The translations under genes and the position numbers were made by a program. From assembly GCF_005886805.2 (NCBI RefSeq), contig NZ_CP045429.1, positions 1,210,501 through 1,274,500 on the forward strand: DNA of 64,000 nucleotides, given 5' to 3'. The notes under the pieces are model-generated. The model ran no database searches, was not told the DNA's origin, and saw nothing but the letters and a program-made list of their open reading frames with translations. Each line of letters opens with the position of its first letter. The first letter of the stretch is position 1. The DNA comes from Pseudoalteromonas rubra (GTDB lineage Bacteria > Pseudomonadota > Gammaproteobacteria > Enterobacterales > Alteromonadaceae). This document shows positions 46,853 to 54,934 of the stretch, piece after piece.

Positions 46853-46884
46853 TTGACCTTGAACTCAACTCCAAGGTTTATACT
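46853..46884 (+). promoter_or_regulatory. MerR-type promoter with operator for the zinc/copper regulator
   Basis: A -35 box TTGACC (46853-46858) and a -10 box TATACT (46879-46884) are separated by 20 bases, the long spacing typical of MerR-family promoters. The spacer holds an imperfect inverted repeat whose outer arms are ACCTTG (46856-46861) and CAAGGT (46872-46877). This fits autoregulation and metal-induced expression of the MerR-permease operon. Confidence 0.75.
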
Positions 46885-46917
46885 CTAAGTAGATTCATAA
46901 GGACGGCAAAACTGACG

Positions 46918-47331
46918 ATGTATAAGATTGGCCATATTGCAAAACAATTGAATGTGTCTACCGACACACTGCGTTATTATGAACGCCAGGGCCTGCTGCA
47001 AGCGCGAACACGCAGCTCGGCGGGCTATCGGTTGTATGATGACAGCGCGGTTGAACAGATGCGCTTTATCGTACGAGCCAAAACTGTGGGCTTCAGTCTC
47101 AAAGATATTCAGGAGTTGCTGGCCATTAAAATTGATAAACATAATCACAGCTGTGAAGAGGTTAAATCACTCACTGTGCAAAAACTGGCACAAACCCGGC
47201 AAAGGATTGAAGAACTGGTGAAGTTTGAGCGTTCTTTGAGTGTGCTCGCTGAGCGGTGTTGTGGTGGTGAGGAAAGCGCTGATGATTGTTCTATTTTGAC
47301 TGCGTTGGAGGATATAGATGGCTCTGCTTAG
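46918..47331 (+). CDS. MerR-family metal-responsive regulator (ZntR/CadR-like)
   Basis: A 137-residue regulator with the N-terminal MerR helix-turn-helix (IGHIAKQLNVSTDTLRYYERQGLL), a long dimerisation helix and a C-terminal metal-binding segment with paired cysteines (ERCCGGEESADDC) plus Cys80 in the helix start (HNHSCEEVK), as in zinc-, cadmium- and lead-responsive members. Its promoter has the expected 20-base spacer and dyad. It overlaps the permease gene by 14 bases, so it most likely controls that permease in response to Zn, Cd or Cu. Confidence 0.9.
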   Translation: MYKIGHIAKQLNVSTDTLRYYERQGLLQARTRSSAGYRLYDDSAVEQMRFIVRAKTVGFSLKDIQELLAIKIDKHNHSCEEVKSLTVQKLAQTRQRIEELVKFERSLSVLAERCCGGEESADDCSILTALEDIDGSA

Positions 47332-48538
47332 TAATTTTTGGCAACTCTTTTTGGTTTCGGCACCCTGGCTGATGCTGGGCTTGTTACTTGCCGGGTTGCT
47401 TAATGTATTTATTCCCAAAGACTTTTTACAAAAGCACCTGGGCAAAGAAGGGCTCTGGACCACCATAAAAGCCGCCTTGATTGGGGCACCCATGCCGCTG
47501 TGTTCTTGTGGTGTTATTCCGGCTGCGATTGGACTCAGGCGTGCAGGCGGGTCAAAAAGTGCTACCACGGCCTTTTTAGTGTCGACACCCGAAACCGGGG
47601 TGGATTCTATCTCTGTGTCCTATGCACTGTTGGGTCCATTCATGGCTGTGATACGGCCCATTGCGGCCGTCGCCAGTGCCATTACGGCCGGTGTACTGGT
47701 TGGCAAAGATGAGGGCAAAGCGCCGCAAAATGCAGCGAGCAACTCAGCGGGGGGCTGTTGTGGCAGCTCGGTAAAAAAAGTCCAGCCTGAAAAAAGTAGT
47801 TGCTGCGCCAGCGAGCACACTCCGGTTGCAACGCAGTCTGCAAGTTGTTGCGCTGGTCAAAATAAGACTGAACCAGAGTTTGAAAAAGGCTGTTGTGATA
47901 GTGAGCCTTCACACAACAAGGCAGAGCCTGTGGCTTCCTGCTGCGCGCCAGCTGAGTCTAAGCCGGGGCTGTGGCAAAAACTGGTTTCTGCTGTGCAATT
48001 TAGTTGTAACAAATTACTCGCAGATACTATGCAATGGCTACTGATTGGTCTATTCTTTGCGGCTTTAGTGCAAACCTATGTTCCCGAAGCCTTTTTGGCT
48101 CAGTGGGGTAATGGGATCCTGGCCATGATAGTGGTTATTCTGGTCAGTATTCCGATGTACATTTGTGCCACAGCGTCTACCCCGATTGCAGCCGGGTTGC
48201 TACTGGCAGGTGTATCTCCGGGTGCTGTGCTGGTATTTATGCTGGCCGGGCCGGCCACCAATGTTGCCACCATAGGGGTGGTCGCTAAAGAGCTGGGGCG
48301 TCGTGCCGTGTTTGCTTATCTGGGTGCAGTCATTGGGGTCGCGATTGTATTCGGATTCTTGACCGACTGGTTGGTTGCTCAGTTTGGCTTTACCGTTTCT
48401 CCAATGATGGGGCACGACCATGAAGTCTTACCTGGTTGGCTGACGTTGGCCAGTGGTGTGGTATTGGCTTTATTAATGATCAGGTTGATGCTGATGGGAA
48501 TTAAGCAACGCTTTGCACCAACACAGGTTTCGGCATAG
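47318..48538 (+). CDS. SO_0444-type Cu/Zn efflux permease
   Basis: A 406-residue permease of the DUF318/UPF0718 family. The N-terminal half has about four membrane segments with the conserved MPLCSCGVIPAA motif, a long cytoplasmic loop (about 135-215) with five Cys-Cys pairs, then a second bundle with ATASTPIAAGLL and AGPATNVATI motifs. The Cys-rich loop is a likely metal sensor or chaperone site. The family exports copper and zinc in Shewanella-type members. The start codon lies inside the end of the MerR regulator gene. Metal specificity is inferred. Confidence 0.88.
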   Translation: MALLSNFWQLFLVSAPWLMLGLLLAGLLNVFIPKDFLQKHLGKEGLWTTIKAALIGAPMPLCSCGVIPAAIGLRRAGGSKSATTAFLVSTPETGVDSISVSYALLGPFMAVIRPIAAVASAITAGVLVGKDEGKAPQNAASNSAGGCCGSSVKKVQPEKSSCCASEHTPVATQSASCCAGQNKTEPEFEKGCCDSEPSHNKAEPVASCCAPAESKPGLWQKLVSAVQFSCNKLLADTMQWLLIGLFFAALVQTYVPEAFLAQWGNGILAMIVVILVSIPMYICATASTPIAAGLLLAGVSPGAVLVFMLAGPATNVATIGVVAKELGRRAVFAYLGAVIGVAIVFGFLTDWLVAQFGFTVSPMMGHDHEVLPGWLTLASGVVLALLMIRLMLMGIKQRFAPTQVSA

Positions 48539-48672
48539 TAAACGTGAGCCGGCATCAGGCAGCGCGTCGTGCTAGGACTTCTGGTCAGACTTGATATTCT
48601 TAGCTTCCGATCCGGGCACACGATAGAATAAGACGTTTTGATGACAACCACCAATAATAAAAGAGTAGTTTA

Positions 48673-49770
48673 GTGGATAAATACGCAGATATCAGACCTT
48701 ACAATGACGATGAAGTCCCCGCAGCTTTGCAGCGTTTGTTGGACGATGATCAGTTTATTGATGTGATTGCGGAGCATAACCTGCCCAAATGGCTGGCAGG
48801 ATGGGCGCTGATATCCCGGCCACTAGTGCGCAGCCGGTTGAAGAAAAAGTGGCAGTCTGTGAACAGTGTCGATGCGGTTCAGGATGAGGTAGCAGGGTAT
48901 CTGGCGGTGTTGATTGAGCGCACCACCAGCAAGGTGACCTATTCAGGGTTAGATCAGCTTGATGGCCAGGGGGCTTATCTGTTTATCTCTAATCACAGAG
49001 ACATTGTCCTGGACCCGGCCCTGGTTAACTGGGGTTTGCATCAGCAAAAAATGAAAACAGTGCGTATCGCCATTGGTGATAACCTGCTTCAGGTCCCTTA
49101 CATCACTGAGTTAATGCGCTTAAATAAGAGTTTTATTGTTAAGCGCTCTGCCAAAGCACCAAAAGAAATGTTACGCGCTTTGTCTCAGCTGTCGGCTTAT
49201 ATTTATGATTCACTGACTGAGGGTAATTCAATCTGGATTGCACAAAAAGAGGGCCGCGCTAAAGATGGTGTCGACTTTACCGATCCGGCGTTGCTGAAGA
49301 TGTTGCAACTACAAGGGCGCAAGCTAAAACTGCCGTTTGCTGAATATGTGCGCCAGCTTAAGATTGTACCGGTATCGATTTCCTATCAGTACGAGCCATG
49401 CGCCGTGTCAAAAGCGCGTGAGCTGTATCATAAACAGCAGTTTGGGGAATATGTTAAAGCTGAAGGTGAAGACATCAACAGCATCATCGAAGGATTTAGC
49501 AGTGACAAAGGCCATGTACACGTGGCATTTGGTACGCCCATTGATGATGACTTTGAAACACCGGAGCAGCTTGCTGAAATTATCGATCAGCAGATTGTCA
49601 GCAACTACTATCTGCATTCCAGTAACTATCTGGCTGCGGGCGACGAAAGCCAAAGCAGTGAGCAGGATAAAAACCATTTTACGAATGCGCTGGAGCAGGT
49701 GCCGGAAGAGTTACGTCAACTGGTGCTGTCTATTTACGCGCAGCCCGCCAAACGCAAATTGTCGCAGTAA
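48673..49770 (+). CDS. 1-acyl-sn-glycerol-3-phosphate acyltransferase family protein
   Basis: A 365-residue protein with the PlsC-type acyltransferase core: the NHRDIVLD motif (NHx4D) near residue 112 and a downstream WIAQKEGRAKDG motif that matches the acyltransferase EG(T/R) block. It is longer than PlsC and keeps a hydrophilic C-terminal tail. Start GTG at 48673. It likely transfers acyl groups to a glycerophosphate or similar acceptor at the inner membrane. It stands alone, with a strong terminator after it. Confidence 0.82.
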   Translation: MDKYADIRPYNDDEVPAALQRLLDDDQFIDVIAEHNLPKWLAGWALISRPLVRSRLKKKWQSVNSVDAVQDEVAGYLAVLIERTTSKVTYSGLDQLDGQGAYLFISNHRDIVLDPALVNWGLHQQKMKTVRIAIGDNLLQVPYITELMRLNKSFIVKRSAKAPKEMLRALSQLSAYIYDSLTEGNSIWIAQKEGRAKDGVDFTDPALLKMLQLQGRKLKLPFAEYVRQLKIVPVSISYQYEPCAVSKARELYHKQQFGEYVKAEGEDINSIIEGFSSDKGHVHVAFGTPIDDDFETPEQLAEIIDQQIVSNYYLHSSNYLAAGDESQSSEQDKNHFTNALEQVPEELRQLVLSIYAQPAKRKLSQ

Positions 49771-49795
49771 CGTGACGATTTAGCGATTCAGTTAA

Positions 49796-49819
49796 AAACG
49801 CCTCTTGGGGCGTTTTTTT
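49796..49819 (+). terminator. Rho-independent terminator of the acyltransferase gene
   Basis: AAAAACGCC and GGCGTTTTTTT form a stem around a TCTTGG-type loop, ending in seven T. It begins 26 bases past the stop codon and, being nearly symmetric in A and T tracts, could also end transcription of the 6S RNA gene from the other side. Confidence 0.85.
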
Positions 49820-49965
49820 GTGTCTATCAAAAAGCACTTACCAAAATTAATACCTCAGCTGAATATGGAAACCAAGTCGTCATCATGCTGGGTGGTTAGC
49901 ACTGAGTAAGCTAGAGCTGAATTATTCGGAGTTTTTGTATCTGATTAGACAATGAGAGTGGGAAA

Positions 49966-50147
49966 GGTGTCCCCGGCAACGCGGATGCAGATGTCAGTCC
50001 TTGAACCCTAAGGTTCAAGGCGGAAAGCAACAGCCTACCGTAGGCTTCTCGGTACCTGCCGAGCCTGCGCAATAGTAAGCAAACTGCGTTCCTAAGAAAA
50101 AGTTATCGGCTCAGGGACATCATCCACTGTCCGACGTGCTAGGGAAC
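49966..50147 (-). ncRNA. ssrS: 6S RNA
   Basis: On the minus strand the motif CCCTGAGCCGATA begins about 31 bases from the 5' end, as in E. coli 6S RNA. It is followed by the central asymmetric region with CTCGG...CCGAGAAGCC, then the CCTTGAACC...GGGTTCAAGG hairpin (49 bases later), and the 3' end pairs with the 5' end (TTCCCTAGCA with TGCCGGGGACA). Length is about 182 bases, close to the 183-184 of E. coli. 6S RNA binds sigma-70 RNA polymerase and mimics an open promoter. In E. coli the gene lies between zapA and ygfA; here neither is adjacent, and ygfB lies divergently beside it. Confidence 0.93.
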
Positions 50148-50153
50148 GATTTC

Positions 50154-50159
50154 AGTATA
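50154..50159 (-). promoter_or_regulatory. -10 box of the 6S RNA gene
   Basis: TATACT on the minus strand ends 6 bases before the predicted transcript start at 50147. The -35 (TTTCTA, 50177-50182) is poor. Confidence 0.6.
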
Positions 50160-50368
50160 TAAGACCCAGCCGCATCTAGAAACCTTTATCCGTAAATATC
50201 TGCAAAAAGTCGTTCGACTGGCTGCGATTTATGCACTTTTTGTTTGCCATCTGAGCAGGGCAAAAAAGTGCGCAGATTATTTATACACAAACAGACAAGT
50301 CGTTGCTGTTGCTATACTTCGGGTGGTAGCATTAACGAAGCAGACGAAAGCAAACGAGAACAATATCC

Positions 50369-50926
50369 ATGAGTGAATTTAGAGATTATCAGCAAGCGCA
50401 GCTACTGCTGGAACAACACGATATCTACATTGCCCCGGCTGAAGTGCACGGTACCATCAGCGGGTTACTTGCATGTGGCCTGAATATCGAAGAGCAGGAA
50501 TACCTTGGGCTGCTGAGCGATGTCTTTAACGATGGTCAGAAGTTTGCCGCGCCATTGAAAGAATTTTTTGCCGAGCTGTATAAGCTGGTGGTTGCACATT
50601 TTAATGATCCAGAGCACCACTTTGAACTGTATTTACCACTAGAAGAAAGCCTGAGCGATCAGGCCAATGCACTGGTAGCCTGGGTGTCCGGGTTCTTGCT
50701 TGGCTTTGGCCTTAAGCAAAAAGACTATGGTAAGTTTTCGGCTGACGTAAAGGAAGTGATTGGTGACTTTAGCGAGATCACTAAATTAGATACTCATTTC
50801 GATGAAAGTGAAGAAGACAAACAGGCGCTGCATGAAGTGATTGAATACATCCGTGTATCGGCACTGCTGTGTTTTGCTGAGCTTGGTAAAGACGCCGCTT
50901 CATCGACCTCTAAAACAGTGCATTAA
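50369..50926 (+). CDS. ygfB: UPF0149 family protein (YgfB)
   Basis: A 185-residue protein of the YecA/YgfB (UPF0149) family with the usual all-helical layout, including HGTISGLLACG near residue 28, LVAWVSGFLLGFGL near 105 and the C-terminal VIEYIRVSALLCFAEL motif. The function is unresolved. The gene sits 2 bases before pepP, and the order ygfB-pepP-ubiH-ubiI is the standard gammaproteobacterial arrangement, which supports the name. Confidence 0.9.
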   Translation: MSEFRDYQQAQLLLEQHDIYIAPAEVHGTISGLLACGLNIEEQEYLGLLSDVFNDGQKFAAPLKEFFAELYKLVVAHFNDPEHHFELYLPLEESLSDQANALVAWVSGFLLGFGLKQKDYGKFSADVKEVIGDFSEITKLDTHFDESEEDKQALHEVIEYIRVSALLCFAELGKDAASSTSKTVH

Positions 50927-50928
50927 TT

Positions 50929-52248
50929 ATGATGATAGCCAACCTGGAATTTGTAACGCGCCGCACTCAGTTGCTGGCGCAGATGGATAACAACGCCGTG
51001 GCGGTGATCCCCGCTGCCGTTGAGCTGACCCGCAGCCGCGATACTGAATATCCGTTTCGTCAGGACAGTGACTTTTTCTACCTGACCGGGTTCAAAGAAC
51101 CGGACGCGGTACTGGTGCTGAGCAAAGACAAAGACGGCGCAACACAACAGACACTGTTTTGTCGTAACAAAGATAAGCTGGCGGAGATTTGGCATGGTCG
51201 ACGTATGGGCCATGAAAAAGCTAAAGCAGCGCTTGAGCTGGACCAGACTTTTCCATTGAGCGAGCTGGACGACGAGCTGCTGGGGTTGGTGAATGGTCGT
51301 AAGGCACTGTATTACGGTCAGGGCACATACACAGCGTTTGACGATAAGATCTGGACCCTGCTTGGTACATTACGCAGTGCACCTAAAAAAGGCTATCGGG
51401 CACCTGAGATCATCAAAGATGTACGCCCACTGCTGCATGAAATGAGACTGTTTAAGTCCGACGCTGAAATAGCAGTGATGCGCAAAGCGGGCGAGATCAG
51501 TGCGCATGCACACAAGCGTGCCATGCAATTTGCTAAACCCGGTGCCACCGAGTTCCAGCTGGAAGCTGAAATCCACCATCATTATGCCATGAATGGGGCC
51601 CGGCACCCAGCCTATGGCACCATCGTGGGCTCGGGTAACAACGCTAATATTTTGCACTATACCGACAACTGCGATGAATTAACCGACGGAGATTTGATCC
51701 TGATCGACTCCGGCTGTGAGCTTGAAGGGTATGCTGCCGACATTACCCGTACCTTCCCGGTAAGTGGCCGCTTTAGTGCGCCACAAAAAGCGGTGTACGA
51801 ATTAGTCCTGGCCTCACAACTGGCGGCTTTTGAGCAGGTTAAGCCGGGTGGCACTTTGGTCAAAGCCAATGAAGCGGCCATGCGAGTGATGACCGAAGGG
51901 TTGATTGATTTGGGCATTCTCGCCGGTGAAGTGGACGAGTTACTCGATAAACAGGCTTGTAAAGCGTTCTACATGCATGGTCTTGGCCACTGGCTGGGAC
52001 TGGATGTGCACGATGTTGGCGAATACAAACTGGATGAAGCCGACAGACCATTTGAACCTGGCATGGTACTGACCATAGAGCCGGGCCTGTACTTTGATGA
52101 AGATGCCGAAGTGCCGGAGCAATTTAAAGGGATTGGAGTGCGAATTGAAGATGATTTACTGGTCACCCCGGATGGCTTTGAAAACCTCACCGCAGCGGTG
52201 CCTAAAACCATTGCTGAGATAGAAGCTTTAATGCGTTCAGGCGAATAA
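50929..52248 (+). CDS. pepP: Xaa-Pro aminopeptidase
   Basis: A 439-residue aminopeptidase P. The N-terminal domain is followed by the pita-bread catalytic domain with the metal ligands visible: Asp in LILIDSGCEL, Asp in AADITRTFP, His in HGLGHWLGLDVHD, Glu in TIEPGLYF and Glu in GVRIEDDLL. It removes the N-terminal residue from peptides with proline in second position. It starts two bases after the ygfB stop codon and is followed by ubiH in the same operon. Confidence 0.96.
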   Translation: MMIANLEFVTRRTQLLAQMDNNAVAVIPAAVELTRSRDTEYPFRQDSDFFYLTGFKEPDAVLVLSKDKDGATQQTLFCRNKDKLAEIWHGRRMGHEKAKAALELDQTFPLSELDDELLGLVNGRKALYYGQGTYTAFDDKIWTLLGTLRSAPKKGYRAPEIIKDVRPLLHEMRLFKSDAEIAVMRKAGEISAHAHKRAMQFAKPGATEFQLEAEIHHHYAMNGARHPAYGTIVGSGNNANILHYTDNCDELTDGDLILIDSGCELEGYAADITRTFPVSGRFSAPQKAVYELVLASQLAAFEQVKPGGTLVKANEAAMRVMTEGLIDLGILAGEVDELLDKQACKAFYMHGLGHWLGLDVHDVGEYKLDEADRPFEPGMVLTIEPGLYFDEDAEVPEQFKGIGVRIEDDLLVTPDGFENLTAAVPKTIAEIEALMRSGE

Positions 52249-52267
52249 CGATAAGCAGGAGCAAGAC

Positions 52268-53440
52268 TTGCAACACTTTGATGTGTTAATCGTGGGGGGC
52301 GGCATGGCAGGTGCTACGGCCGCCGTCACGATAAAAAAACAGCAACCCGATAGCCGGATAGCGGTTATTGAAGCCTTTGAACCTAAAACTGCACATCATC
52401 CCAGCTTTGACGACCGTAGCCTGGCATTGGCCGAGCAATCGGTATCTTATTTGCGTGCTTTAGGCTTGTTTGATCCAAACTGGGATTTTGCTGAGCCTAT
52501 CACTCAGGTACATGTGTCAGATCGGGGTCATTTTGGCAAAGCCACAATTACCCATGATGAGTTTGCCGTTGATGCGCTGGGCTATGTGGTTGAGGTCAAC
52601 CCTTATGGCGCTTATCTGCATCAGCAGCTCAGCAAGCTGGATATAGCATTGTATTGCCCTGCTAAGATAGCCAAGCTGACGCAGCAACAGGCGCAGGTCG
52701 AGGTGTTGCTAGACAGTGGCGAGAGCCTGTCGGGTAAGTTACTGGTTGTGGCCGATGGTGCGCAATCGCCGACTCGCAGCAAGCTGAATATTGGCTTTGA
52801 CAGTGTCGCATACACACAAGGTGCCCTGATTGCTAACGTACAGATCAGCGACAAGCATCACGGGCAAGCGTTTGAGCGTTTCACAGAGCACGGTCCGATG
52901 GCGCTGTTGCCCATGAGCAGCAACCGCTACTCTCTGGTGTGGTGTATGCCTGAGCAGGCACTGACGTCTTTAAGTGAGTGCGAAGAGTCTGAATTTTTGA
53001 CTCGTTTGCAAGCGGCCTTTGGCTATCGTGCCGGGATGTTTGAACGGGTTGGCAGACGAACCAGTTATCCACTGGTACTGGGGCGGGTAGAGCAGCTGGT
53101 GCATCATCGTTGTGTACTTATAGGGAACGCCGCACATGCCATTCACCCGATTGCCGGACAAGGCTTTAATTTGGGGCTGCGTGACATTCAGGCGCTGGCT
53201 GAGCAACTGCAAAAGATTGACCGACAGGAGTGGGGCAGTCATGGCTTTACGCACGGCTATAAAATCGCGCGCGAGTCAGATATCCGCCGTGTTATGACGC
53301 TAACCGATGCACTGGTCAGGCTGTTTTCTAATGATTCTCGTATGTTGGCATTGGGACGCAGTTGCGGCCTGTTGTCGATGAGCCTGTTCTCACAACTGAA
53401 AGCGCCACTGGCGCGACAACTCATGGGACGAACCCTGTAA
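52268..53440 (+). CDS. ubiH: 2-octaprenyl-6-methoxyphenol hydroxylase
   Basis: A 390-residue flavin monooxygenase of ubiquinone biosynthesis. Start TTG at 52268 is chosen because AGGA lies 7 bases upstream (52257-52260). The FAD motif VLIVGGGMAGATAA and the second motif GNAAHAIHPIAGQGFNLGLRD are intact. Position after pepP and before a second ubi hydroxylase matches the conserved operon. It hydroxylates C1 of the ubiquinone ring precursor. Confidence 0.93.
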   Translation: MQHFDVLIVGGGMAGATAAVTIKKQQPDSRIAVIEAFEPKTAHHPSFDDRSLALAEQSVSYLRALGLFDPNWDFAEPITQVHVSDRGHFGKATITHDEFAVDALGYVVEVNPYGAYLHQQLSKLDIALYCPAKIAKLTQQQAQVEVLLDSGESLSGKLLVVADGAQSPTRSKLNIGFDSVAYTQGALIANVQISDKHHGQAFERFTEHGPMALLPMSSNRYSLVWCMPEQALTSLSECEESEFLTRLQAAFGYRAGMFERVGRRTSYPLVLGRVEQLVHHRCVLIGNAAHAIHPIAGQGFNLGLRDIQALAEQLQKIDRQEWGSHGFTHGYKIARESDIRRVMTLTDALVRLFSNDSRMLALGRSCGLLSMSLFSQLKAPLARQLMGRTL

Positions 53441-53449
53441 GGAATAATC

Positions 53450-54616
53450 ATGCAACAAGTACAAGTGTGCATAGTCGGTGGTGGGTGTGTTGGTCTGGCG
53501 CTCGCGCTGGGCCTGGCAAAGCACAATGTCTCGGTGATGGTGCTGGATGCCGGTCCTGAGCCGCAGCCACTCAATGAGGCGTATGCCGCGCGGGTCAGTG
53601 CCATTAGTTTAGCCAGTCAGAGTTTGTTTGAATCGTTGGGTGTATGGGACGCCATCAAAGCGCAGCGTGCTACGGCTTATCGTAAAATGTCGGTGTGTGA
53701 TGCCGATAGCTTTGGCCGTATTCAGTTTAATGCACAGCAACTGGCTTTACCTGAACTGGGTCATATCATTGAGAATGATGCGATTCGCTATGCTCTATAC
53801 CAGGCTTTGCAGCAGCACAGTCAGGCAAGTTTGATGTTTGGCAGTCGTTACCAGTCTATTCACCAGACCGACAGTGACGTGCTGATCACGCTGGAACAAG
53901 GGATGCCGGTAATGGCCAAATTGCTGGTTGCAGCAGATGGGGCAAACTCAGGAGTACGTAGTCAGTTTAAGTTGCCGATCAGCTTCTGGGATTACGATCA
54001 TCATGCCATTGTCGCGACCATCAAAACCGAGCAGCCTCACGATGCCACAGCGCGGCAAGTGTTCCTGCCGGAAGGTCCGCTGGCACTGTTGCCTTTATCT
54101 GATCCGCATACCCATTCAATCGTCTGGTCAACTGCACCTGAACATGCCCGTGAGTTAATGGCGATGGACGAGCTGAGCTTTAATAAAGCATTGAGTGCTG
54201 CCAGCGACTTGCTGTGTGGTTTGTGTACGGTGCAGGGCGAACGTGCAGTATTTCCGCTAACAATGCGCTACGCACAACAGTGGTTAACCGGAAAAGTGGT
54301 GTTAATGGGCGATGCGGCACATACCATCCACCCACTTGCCGGATTGGGCATGAATCTGGGCCTCAAAGATGCCGCGCATCTGATCAAAGCACTCAGTGGA
54401 GAGAGTGAGGAGTTTGCCTCTCACCGAACACTGCGTGAGTATGAGCGCAGCCGCAAACTCGATGCACAAAAGCACATTGCGATGATGCAGGGGTTAAAGG
54501 AGCTGTTCAGCGGCAGTCACCCGCTGAAAAAGTTAGTCCGCGGTGTGGGTCTGAATGTGGTAGATAACCTCGGCCCCATTAAAGACTTATTTGTACAACA
54601 GGCCATCGGCGAATAG
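53450..54616 (+). CDS. ubiI: Ubiquinone biosynthesis hydroxylase UbiI/VisC
   Basis: A 388-residue flavin monooxygenase, paralogous to UbiH. Motifs CIVGGGCVGLALALGLAKHNV and MGDAAHTIHPLAGLGMNLGLKDA are intact. It starts 9 bases past ubiH and is the last gene of the operon; the position corresponds to E. coli visC/ubiI, which hydroxylates C5 of the ring. A UbiF-like role is the alternative. Confidence 0.87.
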   Translation: MQQVQVCIVGGGCVGLALALGLAKHNVSVMVLDAGPEPQPLNEAYAARVSAISLASQSLFESLGVWDAIKAQRATAYRKMSVCDADSFGRIQFNAQQLALPELGHIIENDAIRYALYQALQQHSQASLMFGSRYQSIHQTDSDVLITLEQGMPVMAKLLVAADGANSGVRSQFKLPISFWDYDHHAIVATIKTEQPHDATARQVFLPEGPLALLPLSDPHTHSIVWSTAPEHARELMAMDELSFNKALSAASDLLCGLCTVQGERAVFPLTMRYAQQWLTGKVVLMGDAAHTIHPLAGLGMNLGLKDAAHLIKALSGESEEFASHRTLREYERSRKLDAQKHIAMMQGLKELFSGSHPLKKLVRGVGLNVVDNLGPIKDLFVQQAIGE

Positions 54617-54934
54617 CAGGTGCCTAAGGGCTACTGTGTGCAAAGCAGTGGCCCTTTCAAATCGGCAGATTCATTACCCGGTTATCAAGCTCAAAACGCG
54701 TTATCTCGTGTTCATTCTCAGCCATCCCGCACTTGATGCGGAAACTACCATCTGTCATTTTTTACTGTGATATGCAAAAGAGGCATGTAAGCAAGTGAAA
54801 TATCTTTTTGGTGTGGGTTAGTTAATAATATCAATAAGTTAATCCATTGCCTATCTTGATGTGTATAGCAATACGTCAGAGTGGCTAAGATCGCAGTAAA
54901 CAGTATCGCCGAATTAAGTAGTCCAGGAGCAGAT
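54617..54934. other. Intergenic region with hairpin repeat copy 2
   Basis: No gene is visible. The one recognisable element is the repeat at 54723-54748. The rest is AT-rich sequence with a plausible promoter for the downstream orphan gene that I cannot define. Confidence 0.45.
54723..54748 (-). repeat. REP-like hairpin repeat, copy 2
   Basis: The 26-base sequence beginning CATCCCGCACTTGATGCGG is exactly repeated at 56684-56709 in the same orientation. Together they flank the orphan gene at 54935-56515. Its reverse complement is a variant of the TAGTTCCCGG hairpin family seen at 45729 and 56555. Confidence 0.7.

Noticed and set aside
50148..50368. zapA gene next to 6S RNA
   Set aside because: Only about 220 bases are available and no frame resembles ZapA.
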